The position numbers were made by a program, and so were the translations under genes. A DNA stretch of 64,000 nucleotides from Galeopsis tetrahit. Its lineage: Eukaryota > Streptophyta > Magnoliopsida > Lamiales > Lamiaceae. The notes under the pieces are model-generated. The model saw only the letters and a program-made list of their open reading frames with translations, had not been told where the DNA came from and did not search any database. Below are positions 22,904 through 33,311 of the stretch, piece after piece (positions within the stretch are counted from its first letter, which is position 1; each line of letters starts with the position of its first letter). The stretch lies in contig OY776128.1 in assembly GCA_963675135.1 (NCBI GenBank), forward strand, positions 72,050,670 through 72,114,669, written 5' to 3'.

Positions 22904-24290
22904 TGATTTGGGGAAGACATGACCGTAATAATTAATATTAGTTTAAAATTTTAATAATATAAAATAATGACATGGATTTATTTTATTTAATTTTAAAATT
23001 ATTTTTTATTTATACAGTCAGCATTTTCCGGCTGAATAGAACCGTCCAGTCATCATTCCGACGAAAATGGGACCAAAACAAAACAAATTTTGAAAAATTG
23101 AGACTAAATTGGTACATTTAACTTTTTTGGAACCATTTCAGAAAAGGTAAAAAGTTACGGGACTAAATTGGTTTTTTTCCCGCAGCGGTGGCGTCGCACT
23201 TCCTTCCTCTAACTAGCGCCGCCGTCGCTCTTCGCCCAATATCCATCCAGCGCCGCCGCCCTGTCTATAGCTCCCACTCCTCCCTTCCTCCTTTCCATAT
23301 CCGCCAGAGCCACCTCGACCTTCTCCCTCCCAAGTTGACCACCCCGCCTTCATTCACGTGCCGGTTTGAATATTTTTTTTTTCATTTTCGACATTAACCG
23401 ATCGATTATAACCATGATTGTCGATAAATTGTTGTCAATTATTTTTTTATTTTTTTTCTTTCTTTCGACAAAATGTTGTCGACAAGAATGTATTTGGTCA
23501 ACAAACTCTTGTTGACGAAATGCATTTTTGTCGACAAACCATGGTCGAAAATAAGTTTTTTTTTTTTTTTAATTCTAAATTTTTTTTAAATTTCTGAATA
23601 TTTTTTGGATGGGTGGCGCCGAAAGTGCTGGTGGTGGTGACTGCTGGCTGTCGGAGGTTGCAAAATTAGGGCTAATCCAATTAGAATTAGGGTTTTAAAA
23701 GGGGAGTGTATGTATCTATTTTACCAAAAGGGTTAATTCAATATAATATTTTACATGCATATTTAATTAATAAATGGAGGGGGAGTGTATATAACATTGT
23801 TGGAGGGGCAAATAACCTACGCCTTAACTTTTTTGTGTGATTTTCAAACCCAAATCTACATCCTCGATCATTAAGCCGAAGCATAAACGTCAATTTAACT
23901 CTAATTGGGCCAGTGATTAAAATGAAAGTGGAATGAAAAAGAAAAGGTCTAGAGTTGGGCCAGTAATTAAAAGGGAAACTGTTAGGTATACTCTATTTGA
24001 TACTTAGAAACTTTTAGGTCGTGTTTGGAGGGAGGGATTTAAATATGGATTTTTAATGCATAATCTAAATTCATTCCACTTGTTTAAATTAAAAAGTAAA
24101 TGAATGAATTTTAAATACTCCGTATTTAACATCTGTTTTAGTTAAAAGAGTTTAATTAAGATTAGGGACAATCTATAGACACACCTAGGAAAAGAGACAA
24201 AAAATTATTGTATTAGAATTAAGGTCAAATTCATAACCAAATAACCTATTATGCCCTTTGCTTATAAGACACTAATAATGGAAATTAAAA

Positions 24291-24383
24291 TTAGATTTTA
24301 AATTTTAAATCAATTTAATATAAAATTAGGTTTTAAATTTTAAATCAATTTAATATAAAATTAGATTTTAAATTTTAAATCAT
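24291..24383. repeat. 35-bp tandem repeat, ~2.7 copies
   Basis: The unit begins TTAGATTTTAAATTTTAAAT and repeats at 24291, 24326 and 24361 with one substitution. It lies between the MULE end and the MuDR-like frame. No function can be read from it. Confidence 0.85.
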
Positions 24384-24691
24384 AATATCTCATAACAAAA
24401 TCATTCCATGGTCAACTATCCAATCTTAAAATCTGGCGATCATGACCGAAATTCTCAAAATACAGAAAGTTTGATCTGCAATATCTCATCCGATAATCAT
24501 TCCATTATCAAGGTATGCAATTTTATTCGGTGTTGTCTTAATGCAATAATCAATAATTCTATTAGTTCATGGTTCTTCCAAATTCATAAAGTCTGATCTT
24601 CGATATTTTCTGCATCGTCACTATTTTATATTATGCGATTTAGGGCTTTATTGAAGGAGTTAATTGGAGAAGCTAATTTACAGAATCAGAG

Positions 24692-25111
24692 ATGGAATAT
24701 GCTGGGATTTTAAAGTTCGAATTCGAGGATAAAATCAAGTTGATCCGTGTTCAACAATCTTCAAAGTTCGAAGACATTGTTAATGAAATAATCGGTATGT
24801 GGCCCATATTATCGAATTCTAATATAGGCATGTGTTATTCTGTTAGTTGCATAAAGAATTGTTCTTTATCATCTGATTCTGATTTGGTTAGATTAGTTGA
24901 ATTTTGCTAGATTTCATCGGAAAAATTAGTTGAAGTTTATGTTTGTTCTACACAGTCTAAGAATTTAGTACTTGATATGCATAATTCACAAAGTTTGGGC
25001 GTTAGTTTGGCAATCAGTGATGATCGTGTTAATGCTTCTGCATCCCAGACTCAATTGTCAAATATACCTGATAATCGTGTTGACATTGCGTATGTTTTTT
25101 TTTTGTTTGTT
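24692..25111 (+). pseudogene. MuDR-like transposase N-terminal fragment
   Basis: The frame starts MEYAGILKFEFEDKIKLIRV and runs to a stop at 24908-24910. Reading past the stop continues plausibly (EKLVEVYVCSTQSKN). The pattern of beta-strand-like FEFEDKIKLIRV, then a helix, then LSSDSDLVRLVEF resembles the PB1-like N-terminal domain common in plant MuDR transposase genes. The catalytic DDE region and the zinc knuckle are absent. The identification rests on recalled pattern plus the surrounding MULE ends. A host-gene fragment is the alternative. Confidence 0.4.
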
Positions 25112-26783
25112 TAGATGATATTTTTTTGCATATGGTTTACAATCTTAGCTTATATGCAACGTATATTTTCACATATGCTCTAAATATTTAGCATATATTT
25201 CAATATATGCATTAATTAGATATGTCTTCATTACCAGAATAATGAATCTCATATTAAAATAATGCATACAAATATAAAATTAATATTAAAAGATTCTAAT
25301 TTACCAATCATAATTATGGGCAATTATTACCAGTTACATTTCTTACAATCCACAAGTTTTAATTCAATCATCATTTAATTTACCAATCATAATTATGGGC
25401 AGTTATTACCGGTTTCATTTCATGGAAAGTTACAATCCACAAGTTTTAAGTCAATCATCATTAATATAATATTATTAATTTTAAATATATCCACTATTCC
25501 CCACAATTATCTCACGTAATCCAAACCAACAATATATTTTTGACATTTTGGTAATTTTTTTCTATAAATAATATTATAATTACAATTTCTAAAATGAATA
25601 GTTTATTTTGATATCCACGTTTGTATAATATGTACACGTTAATATTATAAACAAATGATTCACGTAATAATACTATGATTATCGTAGTAATCATAAATAT
25701 AGATAAAAATGGTGTATTTTGCATTTTTACTGCACATATCACAATGTGCATATTTGTTTGGCATATACGTGCGCATATATTCCATTACGATTTGTTCCAC
25801 GTTACTGAATTAATTACATCATATGTATTTTTTTTTTTTTGAAAGAAGCTTCTCCATTACTCCAGCTCTGTTTTAGGAAGGTTTGAAATTCCGAACGCAA
25901 TTATGACCGAGATTTCCGGGAATTTAATATTTCATCAGCTCCTGTTTTGAATTTCCTATTTTATCTTAATTGAATATGCAAATTTCGATTTTATTTATAA
26001 ACGGAGGTTAAAATTGTACTTTTATAAATCAAATTGTCCTTCTTCCTAACTTTTAAAATTTTTGTCTTTATTTCGAGTTTCTATAGATGAAATGTCCTAT
26101 ATACTAATTTCCACTAGTTAAAATTGAGAGAATTTTAAAATCTATATCATTTGAAATCCATCTATTTTTAAATTCTTTCATTTGAAATAACTACTCAAAT
26201 CAAATTCCCTCCTCCAAATTAAACACAACCTTATTGAAAAATGTTGTCCAGGTTTACTCCATCCTAATTATATATATATATATATATATATATCAATTCA
26301 TATAGATTTATTTTCGTAATATTTTCTAATTGAATTACTAATATAAAATTATAAATGCATTAATTACATTTACCACTTAGGTTCTGTGGGTCTGCTAGAA
26401 GATGGAGCCTATTTAGGGCTTTGAGTGCTGTGTATAGTCTTGGTCTGATTGTGGGCTTCAGTTTGTTTTGCTTTAATTTAGGCCTCCGGCTTTGTTAAAT
26501 ATACTTCTCCTCCACATTTATTAATATAATATTCATGTAAAATACAAAATATATCCTTTTATAAAATATATATCTAACTTTAAGATTGATAAACTCCTAA
26601 CCCTAACCCTAATTTCTAACCTTAACTCTAATTCCAAGGGAAGTAGATGCCCCACCTCCGCCGTCGGCAGCAGCCGACACTGTCCAAATAAATCTAGAAA
26701 AAAACTTAGAAATCTTTAAAAAAAAATGCACATTTTCGACAAAACAGTGTCGATCGACACTGATTTGTCGACTATAAAATATA

Positions 26784-27079
26784 CTCCCTCCGTCCCAACT
26801 TAACTTTCATACCTACTTTTTCGGTCCTTTAGAAACTATATTCATACACTATCTAAAATATTATATTTAATGTTATTATTTTTATGGTACATACATACAC
26901 ACGAGTGAATTCACTTATTTATTTTTTTATAAAATTATATCTCAAAATTCTATTTATTATACTCCCTCTGTCCACCAAAAGTGTGCTCACTTTTTTTTAT
27001 ATATGCTTTTAAAAAAATCATATTTTAGTTATAAAGAGGATGAACAGTAAGTATGAAAGTTAAGTTGGGACGGAGGGAG
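26784..27079. mobile_element. Stowaway-like MITE with a second MITE fragment inside
   Basis: Excellent inverted ends: CTCCCTCCGTCCCAACTTAA on the left matches the right end in reverse, extending through CTTTCATAC. TA flanks lie at 26782-26783 and 27080-27081. A second CTCCCTCTGTCCACCAAAAG start at about 26963 marks a truncated relative nested within it. Both are non-coding. Confidence 0.88.
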
Positions 27080-27254
27080 TATTTTAGATTATAGTTTATC
27101 GACGAAAAATAACCTCGTCGACAACATTTTATCGAAATAAAATAAAATAAAAATCGACAATAAATTGTCGACCATAAACATTATGGTCGACAATTTCTTG
27201 TCGAAAATTAAAAAAAATACATACCCGTTTTTTTTACGAAGAGCTGAAGAAGCT

Positions 27255-27446
27255 CACTACAAGAAAAATGATTTTTAGTCACAAAATCCTCTCATTATTG
27301 CTTTTCTAGCTAAAAGTTTTTAGTGACAGGAAATTGAGAATTAATGACAGGGCCTGTCACTAAAAGTCAATTTCTGTCATTAAATATTTAGTTAGAGAAG
27401 CTAAATGACAGAATTTCTGTCACTAAAACTCAATTTTATTGTAGTG
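27255..27446. mobile_element. CACTA-ended mini-element
   Basis: It starts CACTACAAGAAAAATGATTT and ends AATTTTATTGTAGTG, about 192 bp, with internal palindromes around TAGTGACAGG and CTGTCACTAAAA. The ends fit a CACTA-derived MITE, but the flanking triplets (GCT and AAG) do not match, so the insertion footprint is not confirmed. Confidence 0.6.
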
Positions 27447-28207
27447 AAGGAGGCCAAATGAAGGAAATGGAGGGTGTGTCAACGGCGACACTGTGGGGGC
27501 GATTGTGTGCAGAAATAGAGGAAAGGAAGGGTGGGTCGCAGCGCTGTGTAGAAACGAAAATGGGCGGCAGCTATGAGGTGGGGCCGTGGCCGACTTCCAT
27601 GACCGATGGAGCAAATTTAAAAAAAAAAAAGGCGGTGGGACGGGAGGCCGATCACGGCCGACTGGTGGGAGGGTGGCGCCGCGGCCTCGACTCCGGGAGG
27701 GGGTGAGTTTAGGGTTAGAAGAAATGAAAGAGCAGAAATAGGGTTAGAGATTTATATTTGAGGGAGTGTATCTATAATTTATATTTAATGAAAAATGGTA
27801 GATTAGGAATTTTGTGGGAGTACATTTAATGTAGGGGTACAAAAATCGAGGGGTATATTTAACAAGGCTGGAGGTGTATATAGCCGGGCCTTAATTTATT
27901 GTTTAGGCCCATTTATGGACTGTCGGTTCCTGTTAGTTTTTTTGTTGGGTTTTGGCCCCTATATGTTCTCATTTTACTTTTTTTTTTCTTAATAAAATAT
28001 TTCATTTAGCACAAGGGCAAATTAATAAACTAATGAACAAAAGAAGAAGGTTCACATTAGAGCACAGGGTAAATGAATTTCACAAAATTACTTACATATG
28101 TAATTTGATAACAATGGGATGCTCTCTCCTTCATCATATTTCAATTTTAAATATTATTTCATAAATAGATATATACAATACAAACATGATACCATCAATT
28201 TGTACAC

Positions 28208-28946
28208 TGATGCTGCCTAAAAATGTCGTTCAATAAGAAGTCGACACGTGTATAAAGGATAAGATAAAAGAGAAGATATGGAATTATGGAAGGGGCTCTG
28301 GATAAAGAATCCCTTCTGGAAGTCCCTCCGGAGGGAGCTCCTGGAGGTCCTCCCGGAGAGACTTATCTGGAGGACCTGATCTTGATATGAATTGGTAAAC
28401 CGAGAATATAGGAGATCTCCACATGAATCGGACTAAGACTGACCAAAGAAAGATTCTTCCCTCCTTCATTTTAGTGGAAGGAGTCCACTAGGGGGAGTGG
28501 CCCCGGTCTTTCCGGAAGTAGAGGAGAAGTGGTGACCTTGTCAACACAGCAAGGCTGGGTCCAAAGGTAGCTCCGAAATATAAGGAAGTTGTAACCTCCC
28601 CTTAAGAGGATATTCTCTATAAATAGGTAAATCCAAGAAGATTTCCAGGTTAGACTTTTGACTCTTACAAGACCGAATATATTTCCTATTATTATATATT
28701 GCGAGATCCTTTGAAAGCTTGATTTGATAAATCAAGGACTTTGAAGTCCTTGTGATATACGAAGATTCTTATACTGACTTGAGCGTCGGAGCGTCCGCAC
28801 CGGAGCCCCCTCCGGTGTGTCTTTTGCAGGTCCCTGGAGGATCATTCCAGCGGAAGCAGTGTACCCAAATCAGGTCTAAGCACTCGGGAATTTGGATATC
28901 TGATCCCGAGGATATATAATCCGACCGAGCAATTTTTGGCACATCA
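28208..28946 (+). mobile_element. Solo LTR, duplication TACAC
   Basis: It begins TGATGCTGCC and ends GGCACATCA. The 5-bp TACAC is exact at 28203-28207 and 28947-28951. A TATA-like TCTATAAATAGG lies at about 28616-28627. The passage ACTTGAGCGTCGGAG and the GGAGCCC.CTCCGG region near the 3' side match the same region of the 806-bp LTRs at 46536 and 53249, so it belongs to a related Ty3/gypsy-type family. No internal domain remains. It ends 95 bp from the stop codon of the convergent gene at 29042. Confidence 0.88.
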
Positions 28947-29041
28947 TACACGAATTAATAGTTCAAAACAATTAAATAAAAAAAAATCAATCGAATTATT
29001 AAATAGAAGACATAATATTTTTGGTTGAAATAATATTATCT

Positions 29042-29380
29042 TTAGTGCTCCTCCTCCTCCTTGACCACACCTGCCCCAATAGTGTTGAGATTCTTCACTT
29101 TGAACCTCTCCAGTTTATTTTCCTGCAGTATATCACCATCTATACCTCTCTCAGTAATAGCAACATGACTATCTTCTTCTTCTTCTCCAGCTTTATTTAG
29201 CTTTCTTGCAAGCTTTTCCAACATATGATCCGCGGAGCCATGCAAATGATCCATCTTCTTAAATATTTCTTCCTCGGCTAATTCTTTCAACAAACCTTCC
29301 AATATTTGCAGTGATTCGAGCGTCGACACGCTGTTTTCACCCATGTTTGATTTGGATTTTGGATGGTCGTACGTGATCAA
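29042..29380 (-). CDS. Small acidic protein of unknown function (paralog 1)
   Basis: I do not recognise the family. The 112-residue product is highly charged and has no signal peptide or membrane segment. A Leu-rich helical part (about residues 20-45, LQILEGLLKELAEE) is followed by HMLEKLARKLN (about 52-62), a Glu cluster, and a conserved tail with GDILQENKLERFKVK and NTIGAGVVKEE. The same three blocks occur in the same order in the gene at 37648-38064, so these are paralogs. That two reading frames keep the same protein pattern argues that they are, or recently were, real genes. The first Met is at 29380. An internal Met (MGENS, residue 13) is an alternative start because the first residues have no counterpart in the paralog. 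A solo LTR sits just beyond the stop codon. Function and localisation are unknown. Confidence 0.68.
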   Translation of the reverse strand: MITYDHPKSKSNMGENSVSTLESLQILEGLLKELAEEEIFKKMDHLHGSADHMLEKLARKLNKAGEEEEDSHVAITERGIDGDILQENKLERFKVKNLNTIGAGVVKEEEEH

Positions 29381-29947
29381 AACAAACTAGCTAGTACTAA
29401 TTGTGTTTTGTTCGGAGAAAATTATGAGGAATATATAATGTAACAAAATAGGTAATTGCATGTTATGAGATATCCAATATGCATATCCAATTTATATAGT
29501 ATAGAATTAAGCAGGTTCTAAGAAAGGCTGTCTAGATCAATTGAATTGGAGACTAATTTTTTATGATTATATGTTTCGGACACGACTTTCACAAGTCGTC
29601 GCCTGCCTTAATTTGACCGCTTCCAATGTTAATCCACTGTTTACGATGGCTAATGCATGCTTTTGGACTTTTTATTAAAATTAATTAAAGATTGTTGAAA
29701 TACTGTATTTTTAAAATAAAGATTACTTGTGTTTGAAATAAGAAATGCATGATTTCAACTTAAATTACAGGTGATAAAATGACAAGATGCAATAGGAGCA
29801 GTACTTCTCGTCTGGGTTATTATTATTATTTTTAGCTTCAATCTGATTTTTTATTAAATTGGTATTTTGGTTTAAAGAAACAAATGAAAAACAGATAAAT
29901 ATTAAACTCCCAATAATTACAGCACTTTCTATTAAGTATTAATTACT

Positions 29948-30061
29948 TTTTTTTTTTTTGAATTACATTAAATACCCATCCCTTTTTCCCTCCCCATGAC
30001 TCGAACCCAGGATCTAAAGTCTAGGTAGTGGTGCTCTAACCACTTGAGCTATTCAACTTCG
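29948..30061 (-). mobile_element. tRNA-derived SINE, 20-bp perfect duplication
   Basis: On the minus strand it has the A-box TAGCTCAAGTGG and a B-box within CTGGGTTCGAG, then a short body ending in an A tail (T-run at 29948-29959). The 20-bp TCTATTAAGTATTAATTACT is identical at 29928-29947 and 30062-30081. It belongs to the same family as 1171-1291. It lies about 570 bp upstream of the gene at 29380. Confidence 0.88.
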
Positions 30062-30081
30062 TCTATTAAGTATTAATTACT

Positions 30082-30717
30082 GTAACTTATTGAATCGCAA
30101 CTTTGATGACAAGTGACAACTTCCAACTATGTAAAAAAAAAAAATCAGCACTTTTCTATGAGAGTATTAATTCTCTCTTAAATAAATTACCAATTGGCGT
30201 TACAATTAAAACCTAATTTAATTTATTAATACACATTATTACATTACATATAATTAAAATATTGAGACTTTTGTGTGGCCTCCAAACCACTCAATGATTA
30301 AGCAGTAGCATTATAAAACGTCAAGTTGGGTGAGTGGTTAAAAAAGTGAATAAGAATATATATAAGAAAAAAGTTAGTTAAGAGAAGAGGCACGACGTGA
30401 AATTAATTGGTTTAACTTATGAAAATGAACAAATTATTTCAAGTTGCACCCAATTAGTGTATGACCAAAACTAAACTCAACTTTGATGACAACTTACCTA
30501 ATTTAATTAATTAATTTCACAAAATAACATGCAATAATAATTAATTTCGTCTGCAACTCTCTTTTTTTCCAACCGGTTTGCATGACCCAAACCCTAGTAA
30601 TGTTCTAATCAGCATAGTTATCCCTCTTCACACATGCCAAGAATTTTTCAAACAAAATATGGTTATTTTTTTATAAATATATTAATATCATTTCTATTAT
30701 CCCCGAGTGACATGAGG
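30082..30717. other. Intergenic, no gene seen
   Basis: AT-rich, with repeated TTAATTAATT stretches and no coding potential that I would defend. Confidence 0.4.
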
Positions 30718-30725
30718 TTCTAAAT

Positions 30726-30907
30726 TAGGGATAACAATGGGGCAGAGTAGGGTGGGTATCTCAATATCCAAACATGCATGCCCTGCACATATACACATTT
30801 GACATGCATCTGTCTTGGTCTGCTTCATGCTCTGATACGAAACAACATTCTAAATCCTACCCTGCGCATTTTCCGCCATGCCCTGCGCTCCTCAAGTGAA
30901 GTAAGTC

Positions 30908-30958
<51 letters not shown>

Positions 30959-30993
30959 GAAATAAACTAAACATTAAAATTCACTGTTTTAAT
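30726..30993. mobile_element. hAT-like MITE, left part (split by LINE)
   Basis: It begins TAGGGATAACAATGGGGCAG, like the intact element at 45419 (TAGGGATGGCAATGGGGC). A (TA)n tract occupies 30914-30956. The element is interrupted at 30993 by the LINE and resumes at 37145. Confidence 0.7.
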
Positions 30994-31028
30994 GTAACTT
31001 TATCTTCAAAATATTTCAATTCTTCAAA

Positions 31029-33271
31029 ATGGGTAGAGAGAGAGAGAGCGAGAGGGAGAGAGAGAGAGAGAAATAAGGAGCGAGTAGGTTCTGCACCAAC
31101 ACCGGCGGATTGGAGCCCAAGCAGGAATCGCCGGAGACAGCCCTTCACAGCTTACCAGCCGTTCACCCAGCCCAAAACCCCATCGTCCCATGTCCCCGGA
31201 CCCCGAACCCAGAATCCTTCAGCCCAGCTTCGTAAACCCGATACTACCATCAATCCATATTATCACTGTGACACCCATTCCCGCCCCCATGTCCCCACCT
31301 CCAGACAAAAACCCAACCTTCACCAAACACAACCTTACCCCTACCCTGAGACTGATAAGCGCCACAACCACCACCTTAGAGAGGGAAATAAGCGTCCCGG
31401 GAAACGTAGTAAGGATAACAGGGTCTTTGTTTCAAATTTCCCTGACGACTGGACTGAAAGAGACCTTTTCGACTGGCTACGTCGTTATGGGAGAATCACG
31501 GACGTGTTCATTCCTAAGAAGAAGACAAGAATCGGGAGTAGATTCGCTTTTGCAAGCTTTGTAAACGGGGTTGACGTTCATGACATCGCGGTGGTTCTCG
31601 ATAAACTTTGGATCGGTATCAGGAAAGTCAAAGCCGCGGTGGCAAATAGATCCGACGGAGGTAGGCCATCTTTCCCGCTCAACACTAGTAAGCAGGGGAG
31701 ATATATTCTCAAGGGAGGTTTTAGGGACTCACGCAGTTTTGTGGAGGCTACTATTCAGAAGGCAGATTCCCTACCTAAGCGATCGACCGCCCCTGAATCT
31801 TCTTTGTCGCCGGCGAGGGTGGAAGGTAAATCCACCTTGGAGGACCTCGAATGGGCCGGTTCGTGCATAGTTGGAGAGGTGTCTGAATTAGACTACCTCA
31901 AATATATCAAGAGAGACCTCGCAATTGAGGGGTACGAGAATTTGAACGTGGTCCCCATGGGGGGTCGGAAGATCTTACTAGCCCCTGGCCTGGAAAAGTC
32001 AAGGGGGAACATTCTGGAGGAGGAGGAATCGTGGATTAAGAAAAGGTTTTCGAGCTTAAGGAAATGAAACCCTGAGGACGTTGTGAAACTACGCTACGTG
32101 TGGATCCACATTTATGGGATGCCGCTCCATGCGTGGAATGCCGAATCGTTCCAGTCCATTGGCTCGTTTTTTGGGGAGACCATTGACATTGATGGGAATA
32201 TGAGGCTTAAACGGGACGTTTCAAAAGGGATGGTGAGAATAGCGACTAACCGGTGGACGTTCATCAACGACTACTTGGTATTCTCAGTGGATAGTGTCCC
32301 TTTCTCTATTTGGATCACAGAGGAACCTTCAATGCAGGAATGGGAGGTTAACCACCCCTCTACTCAAGGTGAAGATTGGTTTTCAGAATCGGAGGTTATC
32401 TCGTCGGGCAGGGAGTTGTCGTCGGAAGTGGATAGCATGGAATTCGGGTCAATGTCGGAGGCCCATTGGTACTGGGATGGTGAAAACCCTAGTTTGGAGA
32501 ACGAACCGAAAAGTCGTACGGAGAATGCCAAAGATCTCTTAGGCCGACAATCTCCCGTTTCCCAAGAAAAGAACGAGCCGCAGTTGTCGTATCCCGAAAA
32601 GGCAGGTGGAATTGATTACGTGGCAGAGCACGCTGGAGCCGCAATTCTCTACTCCCCAGACAGGCCTCGAGATGAGTTAGGCTCTCCTGGGCCCACTTCT
32701 GATGACCCAGGAAAGGTTTGGAATTATCTAGAAGCCGAAGCCCAACCGTCCTGAGTGTTGGGCTGGACGCGTCGGAAAAACAATTATCAATAGGCCCACA
32801 CCCTATCTTGGAGAATACGGTTTGTGGGGGCAGCCCAGTATCTTCAGACGTGGGCTCGGATCCTTTCAACCTAGGCCCTGTTATCGAAAGAGCCGACCTT
32901 AAGCCCGAACGCCCCAGGCGACCCACCAAAAGCAAGAAAGCCCACTGATTATCCAAAGCGGCCGAGAGGGCAAAATGGCCAAATTTCATCCATGAAATTG
33001 GATCCGACCAAGAGAGGGCCGCCCCAAAGAAGAAGAAAAGAGGCAAATCCAGCCAGTCACAAAAACTTTCGACGAATCGCGAATCTATTAAGGATCCGGA
33101 TGTCGAAGTTTCGCAGAATCGGAGAGTCCCGATTGAGGGGAAGGCCAAGGCAATTTGGGAGACGGTCAAGTCAATGGGTTTATGCAACCCTAAAGATGCT
33201 GAAAGTCTAACGCAGAAAATGAAGGAGTTCGAAGCACGGGACATGGAGGCTTTCGATCAATCGATCGCATA
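31029..33271 (+). pseudogene. LINE ORF1 with RRM-like domain, mutated
   Basis: ORF1 proteins bind the LINE RNA and act as chaperones in the retrotransposition particle. The first ATG (31029) lies in the (GA)n tract. A length change there probably moved the frame, since the main reading frame has no Met upstream. At about 31417-31570 the frame reads RVFVSNFPDDW, then YGRITDVFIPKKK and FAFASFVN, which are the RNP2 and RNP1 strands of an RRM. A middle conserved part follows (VWIHIYGMPLHAWN, about 32098). The tail is long, polar and Pro/Ser-rich. Lesions are an in-frame TGA at 32065-32067 (position of a usual Trp), a frameshift near 32745 and another TGA at 32946-32948. After that the frame continues to the stop at 33271. 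Confidence 0.8.
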
Positions 33272-33311
33272 AAGGTACCAGCCTCTGTGGAGAGCGCGCT
33301 ATCTTGAGTAT

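Larger units (their letters stand above)
19660..23181 (+). mobile_element. Pack-MULE, 9-bp duplication GCAGCGGTG
   Basis: The ends are GGGAAAAGGTCAATTTAGTC on the left and, read in reverse, GGGAAAAAAACCAATTTAGT on the right. The terminal inverted repeats run about 250 bp each (19660-19920 and 22925-23181), sharing blocks such as TTACCTTTTCTGAAAT and GCATTTTCCGG. The exact 9-bp GCAGCGGTG lies at 19651-19659 and 23182-23190. Long inverted repeats starting GGGAAAA and a 9-bp duplication define a Mutator-like element. No MULE transposase is present. Instead the interior has a 5'-truncated LINE (-) and a broken piece of a peroxisomal-type enoyl-CoA isomerase gene (+), so it qualifies as a Pack-MULE. 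Confidence 0.92.
19474..23823. mobile_element. Inverted-repeat element family A, copy 2 (split by a MULE)
   Basis: The terminal repeats are GACGTGGGTTATTTGCCCCC on the left and, read in reverse, GGCGTAGGTTATTTGCCCCT on the right. Next to the right end are the TTAATTAATAAATGGAGG and AGGGTTTTAAAAGGGG blocks shared with copy 1, and a TCGACAA-rich core (23370-23560). The C/T-rich GC block is cut at 19660 by a Pack-MULE and resumes at 23191. No convincing target duplication was found for this outer element. Confidence 0.6.
24165..26097 (+). mobile_element. MULE remnant nested in the Harbinger-like element
   Basis: The left GGGACAATCTATAGACACAC and the right end read in reverse GGACATTTCATCTATAGAAA share imperfect terminal repeats that continue into AAAAGACAAAAA. 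The interior carries a frame resembling the N-terminal part of MuDR-type transposase genes (24692-25111), followed by AT-rich sequence with no catalytic domain. A duplicated ~80-bp segment (TACCAATCATAATTATGGGC at about 25303 and 25381) lies inside. No clean 9-bp duplication was found. Confidence 0.5.
24017..26230. mobile_element. PIF/Harbinger-like element, duplication TTA
   Basis: The left end GGTCGTGTTTGGAGGGAGGG and the right end read in reverse GGTTGTGTTTAATTTGGAGG are inverted, with TTA at 24014-24016 and 26231-26233. The GG..GTGTTTGG ends and the TWA duplication fit PIF/Harbinger. The middle is occupied by a MULE remnant (24165-26097). No Harbinger transposase is seen. Confidence 0.6.
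26481..27890. mobile_element. Inverted-repeat element family A, copy 3, duplication TTAATTTA
   Basis: The left end GGCCTCCGGCTTTGTTAAAT and the right end read in reverse GGCCCGGCTATATACACCTC share a terminal repeat that continues through CTTGTTAAATATAC. The identical 8-bp TTAATTTA lies at 26473-26480 and 27891-27898. The core has palindromic TTGTCGAC motifs. A Stowaway-like MITE (26784-27079) and a CACTA-end mini-element (27255-27446) are nested inside. The right arm has a GC-rich block (27450-27710) with no recognisable product. The short CCTAACCCTAACCCTAA at about 26588 is not telomeric. The 8-bp duplication suggests hAT- or MULE-like transposition. Confidence 0.75.

Noticed and set aside
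26588..26606. CCTAACCCTAACCCTAA, telomere-like
   Set aside because: Only two to three units inside a transposon family whose other copies also have AGGGTTAGGGTT. Not a telomere.
27458..27706. 82-codon frame in the GC-rich arm of family A copy 3
   Set aside because: No domain, and the sequence lies within a repeated element. GC-rich DNA keeps frames open by chance.
32489..33244. 251-codon minus-strand frame antisense to LINE ORF1
   Set aside because: It mirrors the ORF1 coding region, has no recognisable domain, and the sense strand has a clear LINE protein.
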